DNA of 17,206 nt from Verrucomicrobiota bacterium. GTDB taxonomy: Bacteria > Verrucomicrobiota > Verrucomicrobiia > Chthoniobacterales > UBA10450. Below are positions 1-7,491 of this stretch, piece by piece (within the stretch, counting starts at the first letter, position 1; each line of letters begins with the position of its first letter). The notes beneath the pieces were generated by a model, which was given only the letters and a program-made list of their open reading frames with translations, searched no databases and was not told the DNA's origin. Position numbers and translations under genes: made by a program. Where the stretch lies: assembly GCA_003219095.1 (NCBI GenBank), contig QHPM01000103.1, positions 1-17,206 of the forward strand, given 5' to 3'.

Positions 1-868
1 GTTTTTTAGGCGAGACCACCCGCTCGACAAATTTGCGCCAGTTGCTCAGATCGGGGTCCGGCGTTTGCAGACCAAGCAATTTACACACAAGCGCATCGAG
101 TCCTTCGGCGTGAAACATCAGGGGCGCCTCGTAGATGGTGTGGGCGACATCACGCACTTCGATGACAGCTTCCGGTGCGACGCTGCAAAACATCGAAAGC
201 TTCTGGCGTAACTCCGCGTCCAGCGCATGCTCGGTCCGGCACATCAAGACCTGCGGTTGCAGACCGATCTCGCGCAACTTGGCGATGCTTTGCTGGGTCG
301 GCTTGGTCTTTAATTCCCGGGCCGCCTTAATATAAGGGACAAGGGTAACATGAATGTTCACGACATTCTGCGGGCCGACTTCGAGAATAAATTGCCGGAT
401 CGCTTCCAAAAATGGCAGACCTTCAATGTCACCGGTGGTGCCACCCACCTCCGTAATCACGACATCGTATTTTGATTCGTCAGACAGCTCGCGGATACGT
501 GCTTTGATCTGATCAGTGACATGCGGAATGACCTGCACCGTTTTGCCAAGATAATCGCCGCGCCGCTCGCGATTGATTACTGACTCATAAACCTGACCGC
601 TGGTGAGATTATTGTGCCGCGAAAGAACGCAGTTGGTAAAACGCTCATAATGTCCGAGGTCGAGATCTGTCTCCGCGCCGTCGTTCAACACATAAACTTC
701 GCCGTGTTGAAATGGGCTCATCGTTCCCGGATCGACGTTGAGATAGGGATCGAATTTCTGAAAAACAACGCGGAGCCCGCGTAACTCGAGCAAGGTGCCG
801 AGTGCGGCTGCGGCCAGGCCTTTGCCGAGCGAACTGACCACTCCGCCGGTAACGAAAATGTATTTCAT
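1..868 (-). CDS. pyrG: CTP synthase, N-terminal part (partial, cut by window edge)
   Basis: CTP synthase makes CTP from UTP, ATP and glutamine in the cytoplasm. The visible 289 codons cover the amidoligase (synthetase) domain. The protein opens [17 protein letters not shown], the family P-loop, followed by [20 protein letters not shown] and [14 protein letters not shown], which bind nucleotide and Mg. [10 protein letters not shown] and KTKPTQQS come later. The glutaminase domain (about 250 residues) lies beyond the left edge. The ATG at 868-866 overlaps the kdsB stop codon as ATGA and has a good Shine-Dalgarno (GAGGG, 7 nt upstream), so the start is firm and translation is probably coupled to kdsB. 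Its position after kdsB makes sense because KdsB consumes CTP. In many Gram-negatives kdsA lies nearby, so it may follow beyond the edge (inference). Confidence 0.97.
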   Translation of the reverse strand, partial: MKYIFVTGGVVSSLGKGLAAAALGTLLELRGLRVVFQKFDPYLNVDPGTMSPFQHGEVYVLNDGAETDLDLGHYERFTNCVLSRHNNLTSGQVYESVINRERRGDYLGKTVQVIPHVTDQIKARIRELSDESKYDVVITEVGGTTGDIEGLPFLEAIRQFILEVGPQNVVNIHVTLVPYIKAARELKTKPTQQSIAKLREIGLQPQVLMCRTEHALDAELRQKLSMFCSVAPEAVIEVRDVAHTIYEAPLMFHAEGLDALVCKLLGLQTPDPDLSNWRKFVERVVSPKK

Positions 869-1644
869 CGGCGGGCCCTCGATTTTTGTAGCCGCCGCTC
901 TGCGGGCAAGGTTGACGATGCGCGCAGCCAAGCGGCTACCGCTTCAGCATCTTTCGGCGTGTCGACGCCGGGGGAACCATGTTTAGTGACGAGCACATGA
1001 ACCCTTACACCATTCTCCAACGCACGCAATTGCTCGAGCGATTCGGCGCGCTCCAACGGCGTTGGTTTCCATTTCACAAATTGCAAAAGCATTGTCCGCC
1101 GGAAGCCATAGATGCCTTGATGACGGAGGAAAAAGGAGGGACCGCTGCTCTTTGTCGATGGAATCGGCGCACGCGAGAAGTACAGGGCGTTACCGACATG
1201 ATCGATTACGACTTTCACCTGATGCGGGGAAAGAGCATCGCGTGGATTTTCGAATGGATGCGCCGCGGTAACAATCCCGAGCTCGCGATTTTTCTGTAAC
1301 GTTTCGACGAGGCGATCGATCAATCGCGGATCAACCAGCGGCTCGTCTCCCTGCACATTGATGATGAGCGAAAAATCTTTCGCGCGCTTCGCCACCTCCG
1401 CGATCCGATCCGTTCCGCTCTGATGCTTCGGGGAAGTGAGCGCCACTTCCGCGCCCCAAGCGAACGCCGATTCCGCGATACGCATGTCGTCAGTAGCGAT
1501 GATCGTGCTGTCGATTTTGCGCGCACGCTGACAACGTTCCCAGACATACCGAAGTAACGGTTTCCCCGCGATTTGATACAGCGGCTTTCCTGGGAATCGG
1601 GTCGAGCCCCAGCGCGCGGGAATGATGACGGCGTTCCCGCTCAT
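865..1644 (-). CDS. kdsB: 3-deoxy-manno-octulosonate cytidylyltransferase (CMP-Kdo synthetase)
   Basis: KdsB activates Kdo with CTP to give CMP-Kdo and pyrophosphate, the donor for the LPS inner core. The enzyme is cytoplasmic. At 259 residues it has the usual family length. Seen in the sequence: the nucleotide-binding signature [16 protein letters not shown] (residues 7-22), TDD (51-53), SGTDR (76-80) and NVQGDEP (96-102), then GIYGFRR in the second half. The ATG at 1644 is two bases from the end of a REP-like repeat (1647-1779), so the leader and any ribosome-binding sequence (GGGA, 8 nt upstream) come from the repeat. The stop overlaps the pyrG start. The upstream neighbour gmhB ends at 1794, so the repeat sits inside what is probably one LPS transcription unit. 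Confidence 0.96.
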   Translation of the reverse strand: MSGNAVIIPARWGSTRFPGKPLYQIAGKPLLRYVWERCQRARKIDSTIIATDDMRIAESAFAWGAEVALTSPKHQSGTDRIAEVAKRAKDFSLIINVQGDEPLVDPRLIDRLVETLQKNRELGIVTAAHPFENPRDALSPHQVKVVIDHVGNALYFSRAPIPSTKSSGPSFFLRHQGIYGFRRTMLLQFVKWKPTPLERAESLEQLRALENGVRVHVLVTKHGSPGVDTPKDAEAVAAWLRASSTLPAERRLQKSRARR

Positions 1645-1646
1645 TT

Positions 1647-1779
1647 GTCATCCCGAGCTGCGCAGACAATGCCAGTCCGGCTGGGACCGAGGGACCACGC
1701 GAGTCCGGTGTTGGTTACACAAGTTAACTTGGGTGATCCAGCGGTATAGGTGGGGTCCCTCGCTTACGCTCGGGATGAC
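1647..1779. repeat. REP/MITE-like palindromic element, copy A (133 bp)
   Basis: The ends form a perfect 12-bp inverted repeat: GTCATCCCGAGC (1647-1658) and GCTCGGGATGAC (1768-1779). A second inner pair, CGAGGGACC (1688-1696) with GGTCCCTCG (1754-1762), would extend the cruciform. The right-hand 33 bases match copy B (8454-8486) with one mismatch, while the middle differs. No ORF lies inside. It fills nearly the whole gap between gmhB and kdsB. The structure suggests a non-autonomous or REP-type dispersed repeat. No transposase is in the window. Confidence 0.8.
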
Positions 1780-1793
1780 CGTGCGGGACGTCA

Positions 1794-2336
1794 TCATGCC
1801 GGCGCGAACTTCGTCAAAGTAATCTCGGCCGCTTCCGCGAAATCTTGTGCGATCCAGTCGGCCGAACTGTCGGCGGTGTTCGATTCAAAACCAGTCCGGA
1901 CACGAATCGCTTTGATTCCAGCGTTGTGCCCGCAGTGCACATCAATTTCTTTGTCGCCAATCATAATTGAATGGCTGAGATCCACCATGTGCTCGCGCGC
2001 GCCTTGCAAGATCATTCCGGGCGCGGGTTTGCGACAGGTCGATTCCACACCGGGCACGTCGGGACAAACGTAAGTCGCATCGATGAGTGGTTCGCCTAAT
2101 TGCCGGAGCACTTCAGCGTGCACCGCGTTATATTGTTCGCGCGTGAAATAACCGCGGCCGATCCCGCTTTGGTTTGTAATCATGATCAAATTGAATCCGC
2201 GCGCTTTTAATTTTCGCAGCGATTCCGCCACAAAAGGGAATACGTGCACATCCTTTGGATCGGAGCAGTAATTGACATCCTGCATGATGGTTCCATCGCG
2301 ATCGAAGAAAACGGCTGGCGTTTTTCTCTCAGCCAT
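1794..2336 (-). CDS. gmhB: D-glycero-beta-D-manno-heptose-1,7-bisphosphate 7-phosphatase
   Basis: GmhB is a HAD-family phosphatase that removes the 7-phosphate from heptose bisphosphate in the ADP-heptose pathway. Its 180 residues fit the family. HAD motif I is FFDRDGT with D12 as nucleophile and D14 as general acid. Motif II is ITNQSGIGRG (residues 53-62), motif III is RKPAPGM with K103, and motif IV is GDKEID with D128 and D132. The family's zinc loop (Cys-x-His ... Cys-x-Cys) is degenerate: only C91 and C101 remain and the His position is Asp93. The start codon lies 8 bp inside the hldA coding region, so the two are probably co-translated. The related HisB N-terminal phosphatase is an alternative, but the neighbouring heptose kinase argues for GmhB. 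Confidence 0.9.
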   Translation of the reverse strand: MAERKTPAVFFDRDGTIMQDVNYCSDPKDVHVFPFVAESLRKLKARGFNLIMITNQSGIGRGYFTREQYNAVHAEVLRQLGEPLIDATYVCPDVPGVESTCRKPAPGMILQGAREHMVDLSHSIMIGDKEIDVHCGHNAGIKAIRVRTGFESNTADSSADWIAQDFAEAAEITLTKFAPA

Positions 2337-3345
2337 TTTCGAAATTCTTTCGCAACTCCTCCGGTGAAACTGTTGCTGTCCCCAGTTTGCCTACGACGAC
2401 GGCGCTGGCGTGATTGGCAATCTCAGCCGCTTCCAGCGGTGTGGCGCCGCTGCAAAGCGCGAGTGTGAACAGAGCGATGGCGGTATCACCCGCGCCCGAA
2501 ACGTCGAAGACCTGTCGAGCCTTGGTCGGCACATGATGCGGCTTCTGACCGCGCTGGAAAAGCATCATTCCTTCCTCGCCCAGAGTGATGAGGATTAACT
2601 CCGTCTGCCATTTTTGTAACAGAGTCGCGCCGACCTCTTTCAAAATATTATCGTCCGCGTCCGATTCTTGCAGCGGAATCCCGGCGGCGTGAAACGCTTC
2701 GCTGCGATTCGGTTTTACGACCGACAAGCCATGCCACGGAATATTGTGGCGCGGGTTCGGATCAGCTGCGACTACCTTCTTGCTCTCTCGCGCCAGAGCA
2801 ATGATTTCTGAAACAAGTTTTTCGGCGAGAAATCCTTTGCCGTAATCTTCGAAAATGATGCCGTCGATTTCCGGCAACATTTTTTTTACGTCCGCGACAA
2901 TCGAGCCGATCTGCTTTTCATCCGGGGCCAGAACTTTTTCGCGATCCACCCGGACAACTTGCTGTTGCCGCGCAATAATCCGGGTCTTAACAATGGTGGG
3001 AAAATCCGCCGAGATCGAGCAGGCGGAAGTATCGATTTTTTGGTCGGCCAGTAACTGCCGGAGCTGTTCTCCGCCGCGGTCACGACCAATCATTCCGACG
3101 ACGCCGACATGCGCGGTAAACTCGCGCAAATTGCGGGCGACGTTGGCCGCGCCCCCGGGATAAAACGATTCGCCGGAGACTTCCACCACCGGCACGGGCG
3201 CCTCGGGCGAAATGCGACCAACCTTGCCCCAAACGAACTCGTCGAGCATCAAGTCGCCAATGACGAGCAGGCGTTGTTTGCCAGCGCGCTCAAGAATTTG
3301 TTGGAGTCGTTCTGAATTCACAAATCGGAGGGCGGATGCCGCCAC
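2329..3345 (-). CDS. hldA: D-glycero-beta-D-manno-heptose-7-phosphate kinase (HldA / RfaE domain I)
   Basis: This PfkB/ribokinase-family kinase phosphorylates heptose 7-phosphate at C1 to give the substrate of GmhB. Its 338 residues match the kinase half only of E. coli HldE, so the adenylyltransferase must be a separate gene not seen here. Seen: LVIGDLMLDEFVWG near the N-terminus, the sugar-binding PGGAANVARNL (about 63-73), VVKPNRSEA mid-protein, and the anion-hole/catalytic signature DVSGAGDT, with Asp at about 287. The chosen start is GTG at 3345, because an in-frame stop lies 7 codons upstream. A second GTG at 3321 is possible. Neither has a clear Shine-Dalgarno. This is the first gene of the minus-strand LPS block. 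The 116-bp gap to the divergent gene at 3462 must hold promoters for both directions, but I see no convincing boxes. Confidence 0.93.
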   Translation of the reverse strand: MAASALRFVNSERLQQILERAGKQRLLVIGDLMLDEFVWGKVGRISPEAPVPVVEVSGESFYPGGAANVARNLREFTAHVGVVGMIGRDRGGEQLRQLLADQKIDTSACSISADFPTIVKTRIIARQQQVVRVDREKVLAPDEKQIGSIVADVKKMLPEIDGIIFEDYGKGFLAEKLVSEIIALARESKKVVAADPNPRHNIPWHGLSVVKPNRSEAFHAAGIPLQESDADDNILKEVGATLLQKWQTELILITLGEEGMMLFQRGQKPHHVPTKARQVFDVSGAGDTAIALFTLALCSGATPLEAAEIANHASAVVVGKLGTATVSPEELRKNFENG

Positions 3346-3461
3346 ACGATAGGGTTGATGCGATTAAAGGAAGTCAAAGGGTGGAGTTGAGCAAAAGTTA
3401 GTTCCATTTAGAGTTGCATTAATCCTGAATACCGGGTCGAAATCAACAGTCGAAGCAGCCG

Positions 3462-4256
3462 ATGATTTCAGTATTTAAAATTAACAAGTGGGCGGGGTTT
3501 GCACTCGCGGTGATTGGGTTTAGCGCGCAGGCCGCGCAAGCGCCGCAGCATATCGATGTAAAGCAGTACAAGAAAGTGGAGGATGTGGTGGTGCCGTTGC
3601 CGAATGAAGTCTTCGGCGCACTCAACAAACTGGGCCCCGTCAACTGGAAAGAGTTCGTTCGGACGGAAAAAGGGGCCAATTTCAGCGAGCGGCCCAGGAC
3701 TGCGCTTCTGCTTGGTAACGTGATCGCCGATGGATTTATCGCGGTCCAAGCGCAGGATGCGCCCGCAGTCAAAGAAATCGGGCAACGCGTCCTTTCGCTA
3801 GCCAAGGGGATTGGAGTAGGCGCTTCCATTACGCCACACGCGAAGGCGATCACGGAAGCGGCTGACAGACGCAAATGGGAAAGCGTCCGCCAGGAGCTGG
3901 ATCGCACTCAGAGTAGCGTCCAGGGGGCGATGAACGAGCTGCAGGACCAAAAACTCTCGCAGTTGGTCAGCCTTGGCGGCTGGTTGCGTGGCACGCAGAT
4001 CCTCACCGCCGTAGTGAGCAAACATTTTACCCAGGAAGGCGCAGAGCTTTTGCATCAACCGGACCTGCTCAGGTACTTCGGCGATCGATTAACCGCTATG
4101 CCGGAATACAGCGTACCTGTGTTGGAGAGTATTAAACGCGCGTTAGTGGAAGTGCGACCGTTGATTGATTCCGGGAGCAAACCGATCTCACCGGACGCGG
4201 TGAGGAAGATTAACGAAATCACGACGCGCCTTGATGGCGAGATCGTGACGCGTTAG
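3462..4256 (+). CDS. exported protein of unknown function
   Basis: I do not recognise this 264-residue protein. The N-terminus, with K6/K9 then GFALAVIGF and SAQAAQA, looks like a cleavable Sec signal peptide ending near residue 25, so the mature protein is probably periplasmic. The body is predicted mostly helical, with polar repeats such as RRKWESVRQELDRTQSSVQ and a short Gly/Ala-rich stretch (LAKGIGVGAS). There is no Cys in the mature part, no lipobox and no catalytic motif I can name. The start ATG lacks a clear Shine-Dalgarno. The stop TAG abuts the next gene, so the two are very likely co-transcribed. They lead into phoH and the HD hydrolase on the same strand. The antisense ORF across 3443-3907 is treated as a shadow because only the plus-strand frame has a signal peptide and tight spacing to its neighbour. 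Confidence 0.8.
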   Translation: MISVFKINKWAGFALAVIGFSAQAAQAPQHIDVKQYKKVEDVVVPLPNEVFGALNKLGPVNWKEFVRTEKGANFSERPRTALLLGNVIADGFIAVQAQDAPAVKEIGQRVLSLAKGIGVGASITPHAKAITEAADRRKWESVRQELDRTQSSVQGAMNELQDQKLSQLVSLGGWLRGTQILTAVVSKHFTQEGAELLHQPDLLRYFGDRLTAMPEYSVPVLESIKRALVEVRPLIDSGSKPISPDAVRKINEITTRLDGEIVTR

Positions 4257-4258
4257 TG

Positions 4259-4699
4259 ATGAATCCGCGTCGCCAGGGCATATTCATTTTAGTAGTCGTC
4301 CCGCTCATTCTGGGCACGACTGCGATTGCTTCGGTTGACGATGCCCAATCCTTCGCGTTGCAGGCGGCGGAGCCCTACGTTCGGGAAGGGTTTCAAGTGC
4401 GCGAAGATTATTGGGGCGGTGACCTCGCGGCGGGCGAAAAGAAAGCCGTGCGCCAGCAGCTATTTAAAGGCAACGAATATTGGTTTTGGCTGGGCACAGA
4501 AGTCGGTCATGCAAGGATTTCGGTGCATATTTACGATAAGGACGGAAAATTAGTCGAGCAGCCTGATAGCTGGCAAAAAGGGCATTATGCCGCTGCCCAT
4601 ATCGTTCCCACCTCCACCGATAGCTATTTCATCATCGTCTCGATCGAAGAGTCGCCGGAGGAACGCACCCATTGGGCGCTGGTTTACGGATTTCGATAG
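4259..4699 (+). CDS. small exported protein of unknown function
   Basis: This protein of about 146 residues begins MNPRRQ and then FILVVVPLILGTTAIAS, a typical signal peptide with cleavage near residue 24. The mature part has aromatic-rich segments (EDYWGGDL, NEYWFWLGTEVGHARISVHIYDK) and a C-terminal SYFIIVSIEESPEERTHWALVYGF. That alternation of beta-strand-like stretches resembles a small beta-sandwich, as in bacterial pre-peptidase C-terminal domains, but I cannot assign a family. An in-frame GTG at 4256 overlaps the previous stop codon by one base. I prefer the ATG three bases on, and translational coupling to the upstream gene is likely either way. It is separated from phoH by a short hairpin-bearing gap. 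Confidence 0.8.
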   Translation: MNPRRQGIFILVVVPLILGTTAIASVDDAQSFALQAAEPYVREGFQVREDYWGGDLAAGEKKAVRQQLFKGNEYWFWLGTEVGHARISVHIYDKDGKLVEQPDSWQKGHYAAAHIVPTSTDSYFIIVSIEESPEERTHWALVYGFR

Positions 4700-4705
4700 A
4701 CTCTT

Positions 4706-4748
4706 ATTCGTATTCTTACTCCTACTCTTTCAGCAGAAGAATAGGAAT
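4706..4748 (+). repeat. imperfect A/T-rich hairpin between the exported-protein genes and phoH
   Basis: ATTCGTATTCTT (4706-4717) pairs with AAGAATAGGAAT (4737-4748) with a single mismatch and a 19-nt loop. The left side is pyrimidine-only in long runs and the right side purine-rich. It could weakly terminate or attenuate transcription into phoH. There is no U-tract after it, so I do not call it an intrinsic terminator. The spacer up to the phoH start is A/T-rich. Confidence 0.45.
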
Positions 4749-4774
4749 AGAACTAAGATTAGGTAATTAGATTG

Positions 4775-5743
4775 GTGACAGAAACTCGAACGTTGGAATT
4801 TGAAAGCGCGCGTGCGTTACAATCGCTCTACGCCAACGATATCAAGCTGCTGAAAAACTTGGAAGATTCCCTCGGCGTGCGGGTGACGACACGTGAAGGA
4901 TGGGTGAAAATGGAAGGTGAGCCGGAGAAATTAGATCGCGCCCAGCGCGTCTTCGATCAGCTGGAAGAAGCGCGCAAACGCGGCGTTGATATTCAGAAAC
5001 ATGAATTCAATTACGCCCTTAATTCCGTGAGTGAAGAACGCGCCGATAATTTATCGGATGCCATTTCTGCCCGGATCGTGACCTCGTCGCGTAAGGCGCC
5101 GGTCATCGCGCGCACGGTTGGCCAGAAGAATTATGTCGAGGCGATCGAGAAATACGATGTCGTCTTCGCGATCGGCCCGGCCGGGACCGGCAAAACTTAT
5201 CTTGCGGTTGCGATGGCGGTGGCAGCGTTAAAGAAGGAACAGGTGTCGCGGATCATTTTGGCTCGCCCGGCGGTGGAAGCGGGCGAAGCGCTCGGATTTC
5301 TCCCGGGAGATTTGCAGGAAAAAATCACCCCTTATTTGCGTCCGCTCTATGATGCTTTGCATGACATGATGGAGGCGGAGGAATTGGACCGCGCACTTTC
5401 CCGGGAAGTCATCGAAGTGGCGCCGCTTGCCTACATGCGCGGTCGCACCCTGAACAATGCCTTTGTTATCCTGGATGAAGCGCAAAACGCCACTACCGAG
5501 CAGATGTTCATGTTACTTACGCGCATCGGGATGAATTCCAAGTGCGTCGTTACCGGGGATGTTACCCAAATTGATCTGCCCGCAAATAAGCGTTCCGGCC
5601 TGGTCGAGGCCTTGCAGGCCCTCAAGGCCGTGCCCGGCATCGCAATGAGCTATTTTACCGAACGGGATGTCGTGCGTCACCCCCTGGTCCGTGCCATTAT
5701 TAATGCCTATCAGCAGCATCGGACGCCCTCGGGGCGTAAGTAA
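4775..5743 (+). CDS. phoH: PhoH-family ATPase (PhoH-like protein)
   Basis: This is a cytoplasmic P-loop ATPase of the PhoH family, whose members are linked to RNA metabolism and phosphate or stress responses. The exact reaction is not settled. The protein is about 322 residues, the normal length. An N-terminal KH-like segment (about 15-70, including GVRVTTREGWVKMEGE) precedes the ATPase core. The Walker A GPAGTGKT is at 135-142 and the Walker B VILDEAQN at 232-239 (counting from the TTG at 4772). SRIILARPAVEAGEALGFLP and VVTGDVTQIDLP are family signatures. The start is either GTG 4775 (used here) or the adjacent TTG 4772, and the ribosome-binding site is weak. The TAA stop overlaps the next ATG as TAATG, indicating translational coupling to the HD hydrolase, an arrangement known for phoH/pgpH pairs. 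Confidence 0.95.
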   Translation: MTETRTLEFESARALQSLYANDIKLLKNLEDSLGVRVTTREGWVKMEGEPEKLDRAQRVFDQLEEARKRGVDIQKHEFNYALNSVSEERADNLSDAISARIVTSSRKAPVIARTVGQKNYVEAIEKYDVVFAIGPAGTGKTYLAVAMAVAALKKEQVSRIILARPAVEAGEALGFLPGDLQEKITPYLRPLYDALHDMMEAEELDRALSREVIEVAPLAYMRGRTLNNAFVILDEAQNATTEQMFMLLTRIGMNSKCVVTGDVTQIDLPANKRSGLVEALQALKAVPGIAMSYFTERDVVRHPLVRAIINAYQQHRTPSGRK

Positions 5744-7380
5744 TGATCGATTTTTTCAAACGTAGCGAATTGATCCGCCGGGGCCTGGCTTCGGGAAAAT
5801 TGCGACGCCGTCGCGCCCGCAACGAAGTCTTGCGCGGGCTTGAGTATTCCTGGGGCATGAAAGGGGTCCTTTTCGCAGGCTTCATCGCCGGCCTGGCTTT
5901 GCTCATCTTCAGCGGCAACCAACCTGAGCCAACGAAAAATTTTGTCATCGCCCTGCTCTTTTTCCTGATCGCGCTGATGATGCTATGGATCAATCAGCCG
6001 CGCACTTTTTCCCAAAACTCGCGCATTCTCCTCGTCTTCGGAGTCATGCTGGTGCAGCTGGCGCTCACAAAATTTATCTACGTTCTTTGCAATAGCGGTG
6101 TCCTTCGCTTGCAAACCGACATGGCGGAATTGCTCACTCCTTTCGCGCTTGCCCCGCTCTTGCTAAGCGTCCTTCTCGGCCGCAATCACGGATTATATGC
6201 CGCCGTCTTCGTCAGTCTTTGGAGCAGCGTTCTTTTTGGGAAAATTGACGCTCCTTTGCTCGTGACGGGAATGATCAGTGGATTCACCGCTGTTTACCTC
6301 ACGCTACAGGTGCGTCGCCGTAGTAAACTGGTTCGCGCCGGGCTGGGGGTTGGCGTCGCAATTTGGATTTTGTCGCTCACCTTTGGTTTCATCGGCCCGA
6401 TCAATCTTTTTCCGCCTACGGCAAATGATTGGCCGATGATCGGATTGCAGAGCGCCTTTGCCATCGGCAACGGGATTGTCACCGCCACGATCGTTGGCGG
6501 CGTTCTCCCGATGTTCGAGCCGTTGTTCCAAATCACCACTGATATTTCATGGCTGGAAGCATCGGATTTGAACCACCCGCTTTTGCGTCGCATGACCATC
6601 GAAGCGCCGGGCACTTACCATCACAGTTTGGTGGTCGCGAACCTGGCCGAAGCCGCGGCCGAAGCGATCGGCGCCAACGCCACCCTCTGTCGCGTCTGTG
6701 CCTATTTCCATGATGTCGGGAAACTGGTTAAGCCCGACTATTTTACCGAAAACATGAGCTTCGAGCGCAACCCGCATGAGGATCTGGCGCCGACAATGAG
6801 TGCGTTGATCATCATCGCGCACGTGAAGGAAGGGGTCGATCTCGCGCTCAAATACAAACTTAATCAGCGCATTATCGACATTATTCAGGAACATCACGGG
6901 ACTTCACTGGTCTACTATTTCTACAAACGCGCCCAGCAAATGCATGAGGATGCGCGCGCCGGCGGAAAAATCATGAAAATGCGCCAGGACGATATTCCGG
7001 AAGTGCGCGAGGAAAGTTTTCGCTATAGCGGCCCGAAGCCGCAAACGAAAGAAAGCGCAATCGTCAGTCTGGCTGATGCGGTGGAAAGCGCGTCACGTAG
7101 TTTGGAAAAACCGACACCGGCGAAAATCGAACAACTGGTTAACGACATCATCGATCAGCGTATCAGCGATCATCAGCTCGACGAATGTGATCTGACTTTG
7201 CGCGATGTGCGCGTGATTGCGGAGCGCTTCCGATTCACTCTCATGACGATGCTCCACAGCCGCATCGCCTATCCCAGACAGGAAACAAAATCGGCTACGC
7301 AGCGCGACGATTCGGTCCGGCCCGATGTAATGGTGACAACGCGCAAACCGGCGACTGCGCCACCGGTCTCCGCCGCGTGA
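5743..7380 (+). CDS. pgpH: 7TM-HD membrane phosphohydrolase (PgpH/YqfF-like) lacking the extracellular domain
   Basis: This 545-residue protein belongs to the 7TMR-HD family. Characterised members (PgpH of Listeria) hydrolyse cyclic di-AMP. A basic N-terminus (RRRRARNE, about 21-28) is followed by hydrophobic segments at about 40-57, 66-84, 94-116, 131-147, 150-165, 170-188, 200-218 and 235-255. A cytoplasmic HD domain spans about 270-500. Metal-ligand motifs are clear: TYHHSL (291-296), FHDVGK with H323/D324, HE at 345-346, H360, and EHH at 383-385. The large extracellular 7TMR-HDED domain that normally sits between the first and second helices is absent, since only about 8 residues separate them. 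The C-terminus is a disordered Thr/Pro/Ala tail. Whether the substrate is c-di-AMP is inferred from the family. ybeY, often the next gene, is not here. Confidence 0.9.
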   Translation: MIDFFKRSELIRRGLASGKLRRRRARNEVLRGLEYSWGMKGVLFAGFIAGLALLIFSGNQPEPTKNFVIALLFFLIALMMLWINQPRTFSQNSRILLVFGVMLVQLALTKFIYVLCNSGVLRLQTDMAELLTPFALAPLLLSVLLGRNHGLYAAVFVSLWSSVLFGKIDAPLLVTGMISGFTAVYLTLQVRRRSKLVRAGLGVGVAIWILSLTFGFIGPINLFPPTANDWPMIGLQSAFAIGNGIVTATIVGGVLPMFEPLFQITTDISWLEASDLNHPLLRRMTIEAPGTYHHSLVVANLAEAAAEAIGANATLCRVCAYFHDVGKLVKPDYFTENMSFERNPHEDLAPTMSALIIIAHVKEGVDLALKYKLNQRIIDIIQEHHGTSLVYYFYKRAQQMHEDARAGGKIMKMRQDDIPEVREESFRYSGPKPQTKESAIVSLADAVESASRSLEKPTPAKIEQLVNDIIDQRISDHQLDECDLTLRDVRVIAERFRFTLMTMLHSRIAYPRQETKSATQRDDSVRPDVMVTTRKPATAPPVSAA

Positions 7381-7491
7381 GCCCAGTGAAGGTGGATCGG
7401 CCGCTCCGTCGGGCGATGCTGACTAGTATGCGGCCTCACCGCTTAAATTCTAACATCAAGTCGCCATAACAAGGCTCTGTTCGATTCGCCA

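Noticed and set aside
979..1299. 106-codon plus-strand ORF opposite kdsB
   Set aside because: It is fully antisense to conserved kdsB with no independent support.
3443..3907. 154-codon minus-strand ORF opposite the exported-protein gene
   Set aside because: Ser/Ala/Cys-rich shadow composition. The plus frame has a signal peptide and contacts the next gene.
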